A DNA stretch of 64,000 nt, from the NCBI RefSeq assembly GCF_001905545.1, contig NZ_LIPD01000005.1:184540-248539 (forward strand), written 5' to 3'. The stretch comes from Streptomyces sp. CB02056 (GTDB lineage Bacteria > Actinomycetota > Actinomycetes > Streptomycetales > Streptomycetaceae). The first letter of the stretch is position 1; each line of letters begins with the position of its first letter. The translations under genes and the position numbers were made by a program. This document shows, piece by piece, positions 24,832-33,275 of this stretch. The notes below the pieces were generated by a model, which saw nothing but the letters and a program-made list of their open reading frames with translations, had not been told where the DNA came from and did not search any database.

Positions 24832-25785
24832 TCACTCCTCGCGGTGGACGTCCACCAGCACCTTGCCGATGGTCTCCCGCGCGGCCATCGCCCAGTGCGC
24901 CCCGGCCACCCCGGACAGCGGGACGGTCCGGTCGATCCGCGCCACCACCCGCTTCTCGGCGGCGAGCCGGAACAGGTGGTCGGCGACGCCCTCGAACAGC
25001 GCCCGGTCCGTCAGCACGTGCTTGAGCCAGAAGCCCTGGGCGCCCGCCGAGCGCTCGGTCAGCTCGCCCATCGTGAAGGCGTCCTCCACCCCGCCGCGCG
25101 CCCCGACCGACACCAGCCGCCCGAAGGGCGCCAGTCCGGCCAGCCCGGCGCGCAGCACCGGGCCGCCGACCGAGTCGAGGAACAGGTCCAGCCCGCCCGA
25201 CTCCGCGAGCCGCCCGGCCAGGTCGGGGTCGGCCGGGTCGAGCACGGTGTCGGCGCCCAGCGAGAGCAGGTACTCCCGCTTCTCCGGGGTGGAGGACAGG
25301 GCGACCACCCGGCTCGCGCCCAGCTCCCTGGCCAGCTGCACCGCCAGGTGCCCGACCCCGCCGGCGGCCGCGCTCACCCCGACGGCGTCGCCCGGCCGCA
25401 GCCGCCCGGCCAGGGTCAGCGCGCCGTAGGCCGTCGCCCCCTGCTCCAGCAACCCCAGCGCCTGCTCGTCGTCCACGCCGTCCGGCACCTCCACCGTGTG
25501 CGCCGCCTCGGGCGCGGCCACGTGGGCGTACCCGCCGCCGGTGCGCAGCAGCGCGACGACCCTCCGGCCGTCCTCCCGGCGCCGCCCGACCACGTCGACG
25601 CCGAGCACCGCCGGCAGCGGGAACCTGAGGTACTCGCCGGTGCGGCACTCCAGGTCGGCGTAGTTGAGCCCGGCCAGGGCGACGTCGACCAGCACCCGGC
25701 CCGGGCCGGCCTCCGGTTCCGGCACCGTCTCGACGCTCAGCTCCTCCGGGCCGCCGTAGCGGTGGATCAGCGCGGCGCGCATCAT
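24832..25785 (-). CDS. Quinone oxidoreductase-like MDR dehydrogenase (zinc-less)
   Basis: A 317-residue medium-chain dehydrogenase. ALIHRYGGPEEL and DVALAGLNYADL are the N-terminal domain markers. AAAGGVGHLAVQLARELGA is the NAD(P)H-binding loop of the zinc-less quinone oxidoreductase branch. No structural-zinc cysteine cluster is present. GGAGGAGA precedes two consecutive ATG codons (25785, 25782). It is the second gene of an operon, 23 bases after an ATP-grasp ligase, so it may reduce or tailor a ligase product. Substrate unknown. Confidence 0.82.
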   Translation of the reverse strand: MMRAALIHRYGGPEELSVETVPEPEAGPGRVLVDVALAGLNYADLECRTGEYLRFPLPAVLGVDVVGRRREDGRRVVALLRTGGGYAHVAAPEAAHTVEVPDGVDDEQALGLLEQGATAYGALTLAGRLRPGDAVGVSAAAGGVGHLAVQLARELGASRVVALSSTPEKREYLLSLGADTVLDPADPDLAGRLAESGGLDLFLDSVGGPVLRAGLAGLAPFGRLVSVGARGGVEDAFTMGELTERSAGAQGFWLKHVLTDRALFEGVADHLFRLAAEKRVVARIDRTVPLSGVAGAHWAMAARETIGKVLVDVHREE

Positions 25786-25808
25786 TCCGTTCTCCTCCAG
25801 GTCGGGAC

Positions 25809-27134
25809 TCATCCGGCGAACAGCGCGAGCAGGGCGCCCTCCAGGGCGCGGGCGGCCTCCGGGCCCTCGGCGACCGCGCAGTACATCACCGAGCCGTCGG
25901 CGGGCCCGAAGTCGGAGCTGAACAGCACGCCGGTGCCGCGCTCCCGGTCGAAGGCCAGCCCGGCCGCGCCGATCGCCGCCACGGCCTCGGCGAAGGACGG
26001 CACCTTGAGGCCGGCCAGCTCCAGGAGGTGGCGCGAGCCGCGGTGCTCGGGGCGCAGCAGGCGGCCGGCGTAGGCGTGGTGCAGGTGGCTGGAGCCGGTG
26101 AGCCGCGCGTTGGTCTCGTGGAAGTAGATCTCGCCCTCGGGGGTCAGCACGGCGTCCGCGCTGACCGTGCCCCGGTAGCCGATCACCCGCAGCGCCTCGC
26201 ACAGCCGGGCGGCCTCGCGGACGAGTTCGTCCCGGGTGCCGGCGTCCGGGGTGACCGGCGGGGTGATCTCCCCGACCACCACCGGCCGCATGACCATCTC
26301 GCCGCAGCCGGAGAGCACGGCGCCCGTGTCCCCGATGACGAACTCGGCGTACAGCGGCGCCGAGTCGGCGAAGTACCGCTCCACCACGACCCGCTGGCCG
26401 CGTCCGCCGGTCAGCCAGGTCCACCGCTCGGCCACGTACGCGGCCACCGCCGCCCGGTCCGGCAGCGGCACCACCCGCTCGGCGCCGACCGGCTCCGCCT
26501 TCTCGTCCCGGGCGAGGATCTCGTTGCCGAGGCCGCCCGCCTGGTACTCGACCTTCACCATCACGCTGTGCCCCCGCGCCAGCAGGTCCTCGATCGCGGC
26601 CTCGACCTCCGCGGGCGAGCCGGCCACCCGCCCGGGCGGGATAGGCACCCCGGCGCCGGCGGCCAGCGCCCGGAACCCGGCCTTGCTGTTGACCAGGGCG
26701 TTGCCGCCCTGCGCGGCGAAGGGCCGGCCGGGCATGGCGTGCGCGATCCCGAGCGCTTCCGCCAGCTCGGCCACCGCGCCGTTCGGCGAGACGGCCAGCA
26801 CCTCGTCGACGGTGCGCCCGTCCAGCGCGCGGCGCAGCTCGGCGCGGAAGCCCGGGTCGGCCAGCCGGTCGGCGGTGAGCACCTGGTCGCCGTGGGCGCC
26901 GGGCGGCGGCACCACGAAGGCCAGGCTGTCGGCCCGTACGCCGGTCAGCCCGGTGACGTACGCCAGGTACTCCGGGTCGGGGCCGCAGGGCAGCACCAGG
27001 ACGTCCCCGTCCTCGGCCCACCAGAGCATCCGCTGCGCCCCGCACCCGGCGAACAGCAGCTCCGCCGGCGGCGTCCCGGCGAGGTCCCCGACCATCTCCT
27101 CGGTGCGGTTGTTCGCGATGCAGAGCGTCGTCAT
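25809..27134 (-). CDS. ATP-grasp peptide ligase, PGM1-like with preATP-grasp domain
   Basis: A 441-residue protein. The start (TLCIANNRTEEMVGDL, then LFAGCGAQRMLWWA) matches the preATP-grasp domain found before PGM1-type ligases. VNSKAGFRALAAGAGVP and VMVKVEYQAGGLGNE carry ATP-grasp nucleotide contacts, and IYFHETNARLTGSSH provides the Mg-binding E-x-N motif. PGM1 of the pheganomycin pathway joins an unusual amino acid to peptides by acyl-phosphate chemistry. ATG 27134 follows GGAAGGG. It is co-transcribed with a quinone oxidoreductase. A link to the RiPP locus 16 kb away is possible but unsupported. Confidence 0.8.
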   Translation of the reverse strand: MTTLCIANNRTEEMVGDLAGTPPAELLFAGCGAQRMLWWAEDGDVLVLPCGPDPEYLAYVTGLTGVRADSLAFVVPPPGAHGDQVLTADRLADPGFRAELRRALDGRTVDEVLAVSPNGAVAELAEALGIAHAMPGRPFAAQGGNALVNSKAGFRALAAGAGVPIPPGRVAGSPAEVEAAIEDLLARGHSVMVKVEYQAGGLGNEILARDEKAEPVGAERVVPLPDRAAVAAYVAERWTWLTGGRGQRVVVERYFADSAPLYAEFVIGDTGAVLSGCGEMVMRPVVVGEITPPVTPDAGTRDELVREAARLCEALRVIGYRGTVSADAVLTPEGEIYFHETNARLTGSSHLHHAYAGRLLRPEHRGSRHLLELAGLKVPSFAEAVAAIGAAGLAFDRERGTGVLFSSDFGPADGSVMYCAVAEGPEAARALEGALLALFAG

Positions 27135-27427
27135 CTGGTGAACCCTTCCGGCCTTCGCCGCTGTTGCGGCCCTGGTCCCACGTGCGGCACGGGTGTGGCG
27201 TGCGCTACCGGTGTAGCGCACCGGGGTTGTTCTGGTTCGGCGCTCGGTCATTGAACAAAACACCGAACAACCGGCGGCCCTCCGACCCGTGCCGGTCACC
27301 CCCCGGAGCGGGCACCGCCCCAGCAGGGCGCACCGGCCCCAGGAGTACCGTGGGTGTGCTGTTCGACCGTCCCGGTCCGTCCGACCCGACCGGCCCGGCT
27401 CCATCCGCAGAGAGGGTACGAACTCCC
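27135..27427. promoter_or_regulatory. Divergent promoter region with two inverted repeats
   Basis: This 293-base interval separates the ATP-grasp operon (-) from an alcohol dehydrogenase (+). A perfect 8-bp inverted repeat, 27200-27207 against 27214-27221 (GTGCGCTA/TAGCGCAC), is spaced by six bases and is operator-like. A second pair, GGTTGTTC (27225-27232) and GAACAACC (27265-27272), is 32 bases apart in a locally AT-richer stretch. Both may bind regulators of the two divergent units. No regulator gene is adjacent. Confidence 0.5.
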
Positions 27428-28471
27428 ATGACCACCACCGTCGCCGCCTACGCCGTGCCGGCCCCCAAGGCCCCGCTGGAACGTACGACCATCGAGCGCC
27501 GCGCGGTCGGCGAGCACGACGTGCTGATCGACATCGCCTTCGCCGGCATCTGCCACTCCGACATCCACCAGGCCCACGAGGGCTGGGGCCGGGCGGTCTT
27601 CCCCATGGTGCCCGGGCACGAGATCGCGGGCGTCGTCGCCGAGGTCGGCCCCGGCGTCACCGGCTTCGCGGTCGGCGACCGGGTCGGCGTCGGCTGCATG
27701 GTCGACTCCTGCCGCACCTGCGACAACTGCCGGGCCGGCCTGGAGCAGTACTGCGACGAGGGCCCGGTGTGGACGTACAACGCCGTCGGCAAGGACGGCC
27801 GGCCCACGTACGGCGGCTACGCCAAGACCGTGGTCGTCGACGAGAACTACGTGGTCCGCGTCCCCGAGGCGCTGCCGCTGGACAAGGCCGCGCCGCTGCT
27901 GTGCGCGGGCATCACCACCTACTCCCCGCTGCGGCACTGGAACGCGGGCCCCGGGAAGCGGGTCGCCGTGGTGGGCCTCGGCGGGCTCGGCCACATGGGC
28001 GTGCAGATAGCCCACGCGCTCGGCGCCGAGGTCACCGTGCTGTCCCAGTCGCTGCGCAAGAAGGACGACGGCCTGCGGCTGGGCGCCGACCACTACTTCG
28101 CCACCAGCGACCCGGCGACCTTCCAGAGCCTCGCGGGCACCTTCGACCTCATCCTCAACACCGTCTCCGCGCCGATCGACTTCGCCGCCTACTTCTCCCT
28201 GCTGCGCACCGACGGGGCGATGGTCAACGTCGGCCTCCCGGAGGAGCCGCTGGAGGTCGACATCCGGGCGCTGGGCGGCCGGCGCCGCAGCATGAGCTCC
28301 TCGGGCATCGGCGGCATCGCCGAGACCCAGGAGATGCTGGACTTCTGCGCCGAGCACGGCGTGGCGGCCGAGATCGAGCTGATCGGCGCCGAGAGGATCA
28401 ACGAGGCGTACGAGCGGGTCCTCTCCAGCGACGTCCGCTACCGCTTCGTCATCGACACCGCCACCATCTGA
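27428..28471 (+). CDS. Zinc-dependent NAD(P) alcohol dehydrogenase (CAD family)
   Basis: A 347-residue medium-chain dehydrogenase. GICHSDIH, GHEIAGVV and the later Cys near LLCAGITTY supply catalytic zinc ligands. DSCRTCDNCRAGLEQYC gives the four structural-zinc cysteines. VVGLGGLGHMGVQIA is the dinucleotide-binding motif, and SSGIGGIAETQEMLDF is typical of the YahK/cinnamyl-alcohol dehydrogenase branch, which reduces broad aldehydes with NADPH. ATG 27428 is kept, although the ribosome site (GAGAGGG at about 27411) is somewhat distant. A remnant-like short ORF and a hairpin follow. Confidence 0.88.
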   Translation: MTTTVAAYAVPAPKAPLERTTIERRAVGEHDVLIDIAFAGICHSDIHQAHEGWGRAVFPMVPGHEIAGVVAEVGPGVTGFAVGDRVGVGCMVDSCRTCDNCRAGLEQYCDEGPVWTYNAVGKDGRPTYGGYAKTVVVDENYVVRVPEALPLDKAAPLLCAGITTYSPLRHWNAGPGKRVAVVGLGGLGHMGVQIAHALGAEVTVLSQSLRKKDDGLRLGADHYFATSDPATFQSLAGTFDLILNTVSAPIDFAAYFSLLRTDGAMVNVGLPEEPLEVDIRALGGRRRSMSSSGIGGIAETQEMLDFCAEHGVAAEIELIGAERINEAYERVLSSDVRYRFVIDTATI

Positions 28472-28509
28472 CGACCGGCCGGGCCGGTCCGGACCCCTTC
28501 GGAGGGGCC

Positions 28510-28581
28510 GTGCGACCGATCCTGGCCACCGGGGCCGCCGGCCGCGTCGTCCGGCGGCACGCCGACCGCTTCACCGGCTGA
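28510..28581 (+). pseudogene. Possible remnant of a Rossmann-fold (SDR/NmrA-like) gene start
   Basis: A 23-codon frame starts at GTG 28510, two bases after GGAGGGG, and ends at TGA 28579. Its translation (RPILATGAAGRVVRRHADRF) resembles the N-terminal beta-alpha unit of SDR/NmrA proteins, with a TGAAGRV variant of the TGxxGxxG loop. It may be the stub of a deleted gene or chance. Low confidence. Confidence 0.25.
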
Positions 28582-28621
28582 CGACTGCCTCCCACGGCCC
28601 GGACCGCGGGAGGCCGTCGTC
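28580..28621. terminator. Bidirectional terminator-like hairpin
   Basis: A 14-bp stem (28580-28593 with 28608-28621, one mismatch) and a 14-base loop, between the alcohol dehydrogenase (+) and the chitinase (-). Confidence 0.75.
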
Positions 28622-28635
28622 AGCTCAGCCGGGGA

Positions 28636-30318
28636 TCAATGCCCCTGGAGGCGCTTGACGTTGTCGCCGAAGCTCCAGCCCTTCGAGCCGTCCCAGTTGA
28701 TCGACCACGTCATCAGACCCTTCAGCGAACCGCTGAAGGCGTTCCACGCCTGGCCGACCGACCCCGGGTCCATGTAGCCGCCGCCCGCGCCGGGCTGGGC
28801 CGGCAGGCCGGGCACCTGCTTGTCGTACGGCACCCTGATGGTGGTGCCCTGGATGGTCAGGCCGTTGTTCAGGCAGGTGGTCTGCGCGGTGAAGCCCTGC
28901 ACGGTGCCGGCCTGGTAGGAGTCGCCGGAGCAGCCGTACATGCTGCCGTTGTAGTACTGCATGTTCAGCCACCACAGCTGCCCGTTGTCGGCGTACTTCT
29001 TGACGATCGGCAGGTAGGCGCCCCAGATCGACCCGTAGTTGACGCTGCCGCCGGTGACGTACGCGGTCTCGGGGGCCATCGTCAGGCCGAAGCCCGCGGG
29101 CATCTGGGCCAGTACGCCGTCGATGATGCGGATCAGGTTGGCCTGGGAGGCGGACAGCGTGTTGATGTTGCCGCTGCCGGACAGGCCGGTCTCGATGTCG
29201 ATGTCGATGCCGTCGAAGTTGTACTTCTTGAGGATCGGGACGACGGTCGCCACGAACTTGTCGGCCACCGTGCTGGAGCTCAGGTCGATGCCCGCGGCGG
29301 CGCCGCCGATCGACATCAGGATCGTCGCCCCGGCCGCCTTGGCCTGGCACATCTCGGCGGGGGTGGAGACCTTGACGTTGCTGTCCATGCCGTCCTGCCA
29401 CAGCACGGTGCCGTCCGAGAGGATCACCGGGAAGGCGGCGTTGATGACGTTGTAGCCGTGCGCGGCCATCCGGCTGTCCGTGATGGGGACCCAGCCCATG
29501 CCGGGGTGGACACCGTTCAGGGCGCCGTCCCAGTTCTCCCAGTACCCCTGGATGACCTTGCCCGACGGCTTGGGCTTCGTGGGGCAGGTGTCGCTCGGCG
29601 GCGTCGTGGTGGGCGGCGTCGTCGTCGGAGGCGTGGTGGTGGGCGGAGTGCTGGTCGGCGGTGTCGTCGTCGGAGGCGTGCTGGTCGGCGGCGCGGTGGT
29701 CGGGGTGGGGCTGGGGCTGCTGCCGCCGGGGCCGGTGAGCACCACGTCGTCCGCGTAGAACGCGGGCTGCCCGTACCAGCCGTGCAGGAAGACGGTCACC
29801 GAGGTGGTGTTCGCCCCGGTGGTGAAGCCGACGCTGAGCTGGCTGTACGAGGGGCTGCTCGCCGTCCAGGTGGAGGCGTTGGTGACGCCGGTGCCGGTGG
29901 CGCCCAGGTAGACGTAGCTGCCCTGGACGTAGGCGCTCAGCGTGTACTGGGAGTTGGGCTGCACGCTGATGGTCTGGGTGCACTGGGCGGTGTCCTGGCC
30001 GGTCGGCGTGGCCTGGAGCGCGGAGGCGCCGGAGTGGACCGGGCTGCCGACGGCCGCGCCGGAGCCGCCGGAACAGGTCCAGTCGGAGAGCCCGTTCTCG
30101 AACCCGGGATTGGACACCAGGTTGGGGGTGGCGGCGCCGGCCGTGACGGTGCCCGCCACGGCGATGCCGGCGCCGATCACGGCGGCGGCGCTCACCCCGG
30201 CGAGGGAACGCGTCAGGACGCTCGACCCGTGCCGGGCGCGGCCGGTGCGGGGGGCCTGCGACGCGCGTTCCACGGGCGCCTGCTGCGGGCGTGGACGACT
30301 CGGCCTTCGACGGAACAT
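28636..30318 (-). CDS. Secreted GH18 chitinase with N-terminal carbohydrate-binding domain
   Basis: A 560-residue secreted enzyme that hydrolyses chitin. A long signal sequence ends near AGAATPN (about residue 65). Residues about 66-200 are a beta-sandwich carbohydrate-binding module (NLVSNPGFENGLSDW). A Thr/Pro linker of PPTTT repeats follows to about 250. The GH18 barrel (about 255-560) has VIQGYWENWDG and the catalytic FDGIDIDIE near 365-373, a complete DxxDxDxE. MQYYNGSM and the MTWSINWD strand complete the site. It resembles single-catalytic-domain streptomycete chitinases of ChiA/ChiB type. The upstream promoter carries the paired 12-bp repeats of chitin-regulated genes. Confidence 0.92.
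   Translation of the reverse strand: MFRRRPSRPRPQQAPVERASQAPRTGRARHGSSVLTRSLAGVSAAAVIGAGIAVAGTVTAGAATPNLVSNPGFENGLSDWTCSGGSGAAVGSPVHSGASALQATPTGQDTAQCTQTISVQPNSQYTLSAYVQGSYVYLGATGTGVTNASTWTASSPSYSQLSVGFTTGANTTSVTVFLHGWYGQPAFYADDVVLTGPGGSSPSPTPTTAPPTSTPPTTTPPTSTPPTTTPPTTTPPTTTPPSDTCPTKPKPSGKVIQGYWENWDGALNGVHPGMGWVPITDSRMAAHGYNVINAAFPVILSDGTVLWQDGMDSNVKVSTPAEMCQAKAAGATILMSIGGAAAGIDLSSSTVADKFVATVVPILKKYNFDGIDIDIETGLSGSGNINTLSASQANLIRIIDGVLAQMPAGFGLTMAPETAYVTGGSVNYGSIWGAYLPIVKKYADNGQLWWLNMQYYNGSMYGCSGDSYQAGTVQGFTAQTTCLNNGLTIQGTTIRVPYDKQVPGLPAQPGAGGGYMDPGSVGQAWNAFSGSLKGLMTWSINWDGSKGWSFGDNVKRLQGH
29599..29720 (-). repeat. Thr/Pro linker repeats in the chitinase gene
   Basis: Imperfect 15-base units encode [PT]-rich pentapeptides (TPPTT, TPPTS) joining the binding and catalytic domains. 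The flexible linker is typical of secreted glycosidases, and the unit number is probably variable. Confidence 0.75.
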
Positions 30319-30653
30319 GTGGTGCTCCCTTCCCGCCGAGCGCCATGGACATGACCGACGCGTGGGGGCGCGACGCCCGGCTTGGGTGAGGTGGGGGACA
30401 TGTGGGGCTGTGCCGGTCCGGATCGTAGGAGGAGCGGCAGGGCCCGTCAATAGGTCTGGACCATTTAAGGTCTGGACCAATTTCCCGGGGGCGCGCCGCA
30501 CCGCCGCGCCCCCGCGCGCGGACGCCGGAAGTCGGAAGACGGAAATCCGGCAACCGCCCTATGGGGAAAGGGGTTTGGGCTTTGCGCCACGCGGCCGGAC
30601 CCGTCGGGCTAGGGTCGACGCACCGAGGAACGTGTCCTGCGGAAGGAGCGAAC
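30319..30653. other. Divergent intergenic region, chitinase / NACHT operon
   Basis: A 335-base interval. It holds the well-defined chitinase promoter (30422-30479). Toward the NACHT operon (+) there is a -10-like TAGGGT about 45 bases before ATG 30654, without a clear -35. No gene is evident. Confidence 0.5.
30422..30479 (-). promoter_or_regulatory. Chitinase promoter with paired 12-bp direct repeats
   Basis: On the minus strand TTGACG (30445-30450) and TACGAT (30422-30427) are 17 bases apart, a near-ideal housekeeping promoter. Immediately upstream are two identical 12-bp repeats, TGGTCCAGACCT, at 30468-30479 and 30452-30463, four bases apart. Such repeats are the known regulatory signature of Streptomyces chitinase promoters. 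Their GGTC/GACC arms also fit the core of the DasR-responsive element. Chitin induction and glucose/DasR control are therefore expected. Confidence 0.9.
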
Positions 30654-31076
30654 ATGGTGGGCGCGGAGCTGGCAGTCGGCTATCTCTTCGCATGGGCCGT
30701 GCGCAAGGCGCGGCGGGTGGCGGGCCGGATGGACGCGGAGGTCGACCAGGCGCTGGACGCCGGGATGGACCGGCTGCACGAGGTGGTGGTCTCCCGGTTG
30801 GACGACGAGCCCGCCCTGGACTGGATGACCGAGGAGGCCGACGCCGGCCTGACGGAGCCGACCCCGCACACCCGGCGGCAGTTGGAGCGGTCCCTGGGGA
30901 CCGCCGCCGCTCAGGACGCCGCGTTCGCCGCGACACTGCGGCAGGCCGTCGAGGCGTTGCACGCCGCCGATCCGGGCCACGGCGGGCCCGCGCTGAGCGG
31001 GAACACCTTCAACGGGCCGACCGCGATCGTGATGGGCGACCACGGCCGACAGGACAACCACTTCGGCTCCCCGTGA
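30654..31076 (+). CDS. Small helical protein with Gly/Asn-rich tag, NACHT partner
   Basis: A 140-residue protein with GGAAGGAG at 30641-30648. A short hydrophobic N-terminus (AELAVGYLFAWAV) may contact the membrane. The middle is helical and acidic (MDAEVDQALDAGMDRLHEVV). The C-terminal tag, SGNTFNGPTAIVMGDHG, resembles the first residues of the next protein (IVIHGPAGVVVGHHN). The stop overlaps the NACHT start as GTGA. This mirrors the pair at 10570-13775, so the small protein is probably an obligate partner of its NTPase. No named family. Confidence 0.7.
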   Translation: MVGAELAVGYLFAWAVRKARRVAGRMDAEVDQALDAGMDRLHEVVVSRLDDEPALDWMTEEADAGLTEPTPHTRRQLERSLGTAAAQDAAFAATLRQAVEALHAADPGHGGPALSGNTFNGPTAIVMGDHGRQDNHFGSP

Positions 31077-33253
31077 CCGATGCGCAGCCGTCGGACGATG
31101 AGCCGGCCATCGTCATCCACGGCCCGGCCGGCGTGGTGGTGGGCCACCACAACGTCCAGAACAACTACTTCTCGGTACTCTCCCCCGACCCGGTGGAGGC
31201 GGCAGCGGAGACGCTGGGGAAAGTGGTGCTGGCGCAGTGGCGGCAGGAGGCCCGTCTGCGCGGCCTGCACGGGTCGGAGCGGATCCCCGTCCGCTGGCGC
31301 GCCCGGTACCCCGGAGAGGCCGGTGACCGCTCCCCTCCGCCGGGAGCCCCCGTCGACGGCGACGCCACGGACCTGGCGTCCTTCGTCGAGACGTTCCGGC
31401 GCCTGCCACAGCGCAGGCTGGTCGTGCTGGGCGGGGCGGGCAGCGGAAAGACCAGCCTGGCCGTGCTGCTGGTCATCGAGCTGCTGCTGCGGATGGAGGA
31501 CCGGGATCCCGTGCCCGTCCTGCTGCCGCTCGCCTCCTGGCGGCCACGGGCGGAGCACCTGTACACGTGGCTGGAACGGCAGTTGCTGCACGAGTACCCC
31601 CAGCTGGACCCGGAGACGGTCGGCGCCCTCCGCCGCGATCAACGCGTCCTGCCCGTACTCGACGGCCTGGACGAGCTGCCCGTCGCCGAGCGGCCGGAGG
31701 CGCTGGCGGCACTCGACTCCGCGCTCCAGGACGGCGATCCCCTGGTCCTGACCTGCCGGACCGGTGACTTCGCCGCAGCTGCCCGTGGCAAGGCCGTGCT
31801 CGGCGAGGCCGCCGTGGTCGAGGCCGAACCGCTGACCGCCGAGGAGGTCTCGCGGTACCTGCTCAGGACCGCCACACGCGAGCACGAGGACCGCTGGCGC
31901 CCGCTCACCGACACGCTGACCGGGGACCCGCCCTGCCCCGCGGCCGAGGTCCTGACGGTTCCGCTGATGCTGTGGCTGCGCCGCACCGCCTACCGGCGCC
32001 CGGCCTCGGGCCGGGACCCCGGGGAGCTCGCCGACCGGGAGCGCTTCCCCACCGCCGGGACGGTCGAGAGCCACCTGCTGGACTCCCTGGTCCCGTCGGT
32101 CTACCCCACCGGTCCTCCGCCGCCGCCCCTCCTCGGCCGGAAGGCGGCACGCAGGTGGCCCGGGGAGAACCGGCGCCGGGATCCGGAGCGGGTGTCCCGG
32201 TGGCTCCGCTTCCTCGCCCGGCACCTCGAACAGCGGCGTACGCCCGACCTCGCGTGGTGGGAACTGGGCACCACCATGCGGCTGGTGCCGCGCATGCTCC
32301 TCACCGGGCTGGTGACCGGGGTGTGCGTCGCGGTCCTCATCGGGCCCTTCGACGGGATCACCGCCGCCCTGGTCGAGATCGGGTCGGCGCAGGGCCTCGG
32401 GCCCAGTCTCGTGGACGGGTTCGTCACCATGGTCGTGGACGCCCTGGTCAACGCTCTCCCCTCCGCCGTGGTCTTCGCCCTCGTGCACGGGATCGGGTAC
32501 GTCTTCCGGGGCGGGGCGCTGGAGCCGTCGCGCATCCGGTTCCGCCTCGGCGGAGCAGGGAGGTTGGCGGCCAGGTCCGGTCCCGAGATCCTCGCGCGGG
32601 CCGGGATCGGGCTCGCGGCGGGCCTGGCCGTCGGGCCCGGGATCGCGCTCCTGACCGCGCTCGCCAGTGCCCTCCTCTCGGGGCACCCGGCATGGCTCCG
32701 GGTCGGGCTGGTGAACGCACCGCTCTACGGGTTCCTGTTCGGCCTCGCGGGCGCGCTCGCGGGCGGGCTGATGGCCTGGTGCGAAGCCCCCGTCGCCATC
32801 GAGTCGGCACCCGACCCCCGCGACCTGCTGGCCCTGAACCGCAGGACCCTGCTCCTGCAGTGGCTCATGCTCGCACCACCGCTCGGAGTCGTGGTCGGGC
32901 TCGGGGGCAGGCTGACCGTCGAGTTCCTCGACAGCTCCCTGTGGGGAATCGGCCTCGTGTGGAACGTCGCGGACGGGCTCAGATTCGGGGTCCTCACCGC
33001 CCTCGGGGGCGGGCTCGGCATCGCGCTCAGCCTGACGGCGTGGGGCCAGTGGACGGTCCTCGCACGGATCTGGCTGCCGCTGACCGGACACCTGCCCCCG
33101 GCGGCGATGACCTTCCTGGAGGACGCCCATCAGCGGGGCGTCCTGCGCAAGGCCGGCGCGGTCTACCAGTTCCGCCACGCCCGCCTCCAGCACCACTTCG
33201 CCCGCCCGGCCGACCGACCGGCGCCGCCGGTAGGGCGGCCGTCGGTCCCCTGA
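31073..33253 (+). CDS. Membrane-anchored NACHT NTPase
   Basis: A 726-residue protein from GTG 31073. Residues about 10-35 form the tag (IVIHGPAGVVVGHHNVQNNY). Residues about 100-330 are a NACHT domain: Walker A LGGAGSGKTSLA and the hallmark Walker B LPVLDGLDELP. Residues about 400-690 contain roughly six hydrophobic helices (for example LVTGVCVAVLIG, IGLAAGLAVGPGIALL, FGLAGALAGGLMAW), placing the C-terminus in the membrane. NACHT-family STAND proteins in bacteria often act in anti-phage defence, and a membrane module suggests pore formation or membrane disruption when activated. Coupled to its small partner by a 4-base overlap. It converges on the next gene 22 bases away. Confidence 0.88.
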   Translation: MTDAQPSDDEPAIVIHGPAGVVVGHHNVQNNYFSVLSPDPVEAAAETLGKVVLAQWRQEARLRGLHGSERIPVRWRARYPGEAGDRSPPPGAPVDGDATDLASFVETFRRLPQRRLVVLGGAGSGKTSLAVLLVIELLLRMEDRDPVPVLLPLASWRPRAEHLYTWLERQLLHEYPQLDPETVGALRRDQRVLPVLDGLDELPVAERPEALAALDSALQDGDPLVLTCRTGDFAAAARGKAVLGEAAVVEAEPLTAEEVSRYLLRTATREHEDRWRPLTDTLTGDPPCPAAEVLTVPLMLWLRRTAYRRPASGRDPGELADRERFPTAGTVESHLLDSLVPSVYPTGPPPPPLLGRKAARRWPGENRRRDPERVSRWLRFLARHLEQRRTPDLAWWELGTTMRLVPRMLLTGLVTGVCVAVLIGPFDGITAALVEIGSAQGLGPSLVDGFVTMVVDALVNALPSAVVFALVHGIGYVFRGGALEPSRIRFRLGGAGRLAARSGPEILARAGIGLAAGLAVGPGIALLTALASALLSGHPAWLRVGLVNAPLYGFLFGLAGALAGGLMAWCEAPVAIESAPDPRDLLALNRRTLLLQWLMLAPPLGVVVGLGGRLTVEFLDSSLWGIGLVWNVADGLRFGVLTALGGGLGIALSLTAWGQWTVLARIWLPLTGHLPPAAMTFLEDAHQRGVLRKAGAVYQFRHARLQHHFARPADRPAPPVGRPSVP

Positions 33254-33275
33254 CCGGGCGGGCGACGGGGGTCGG

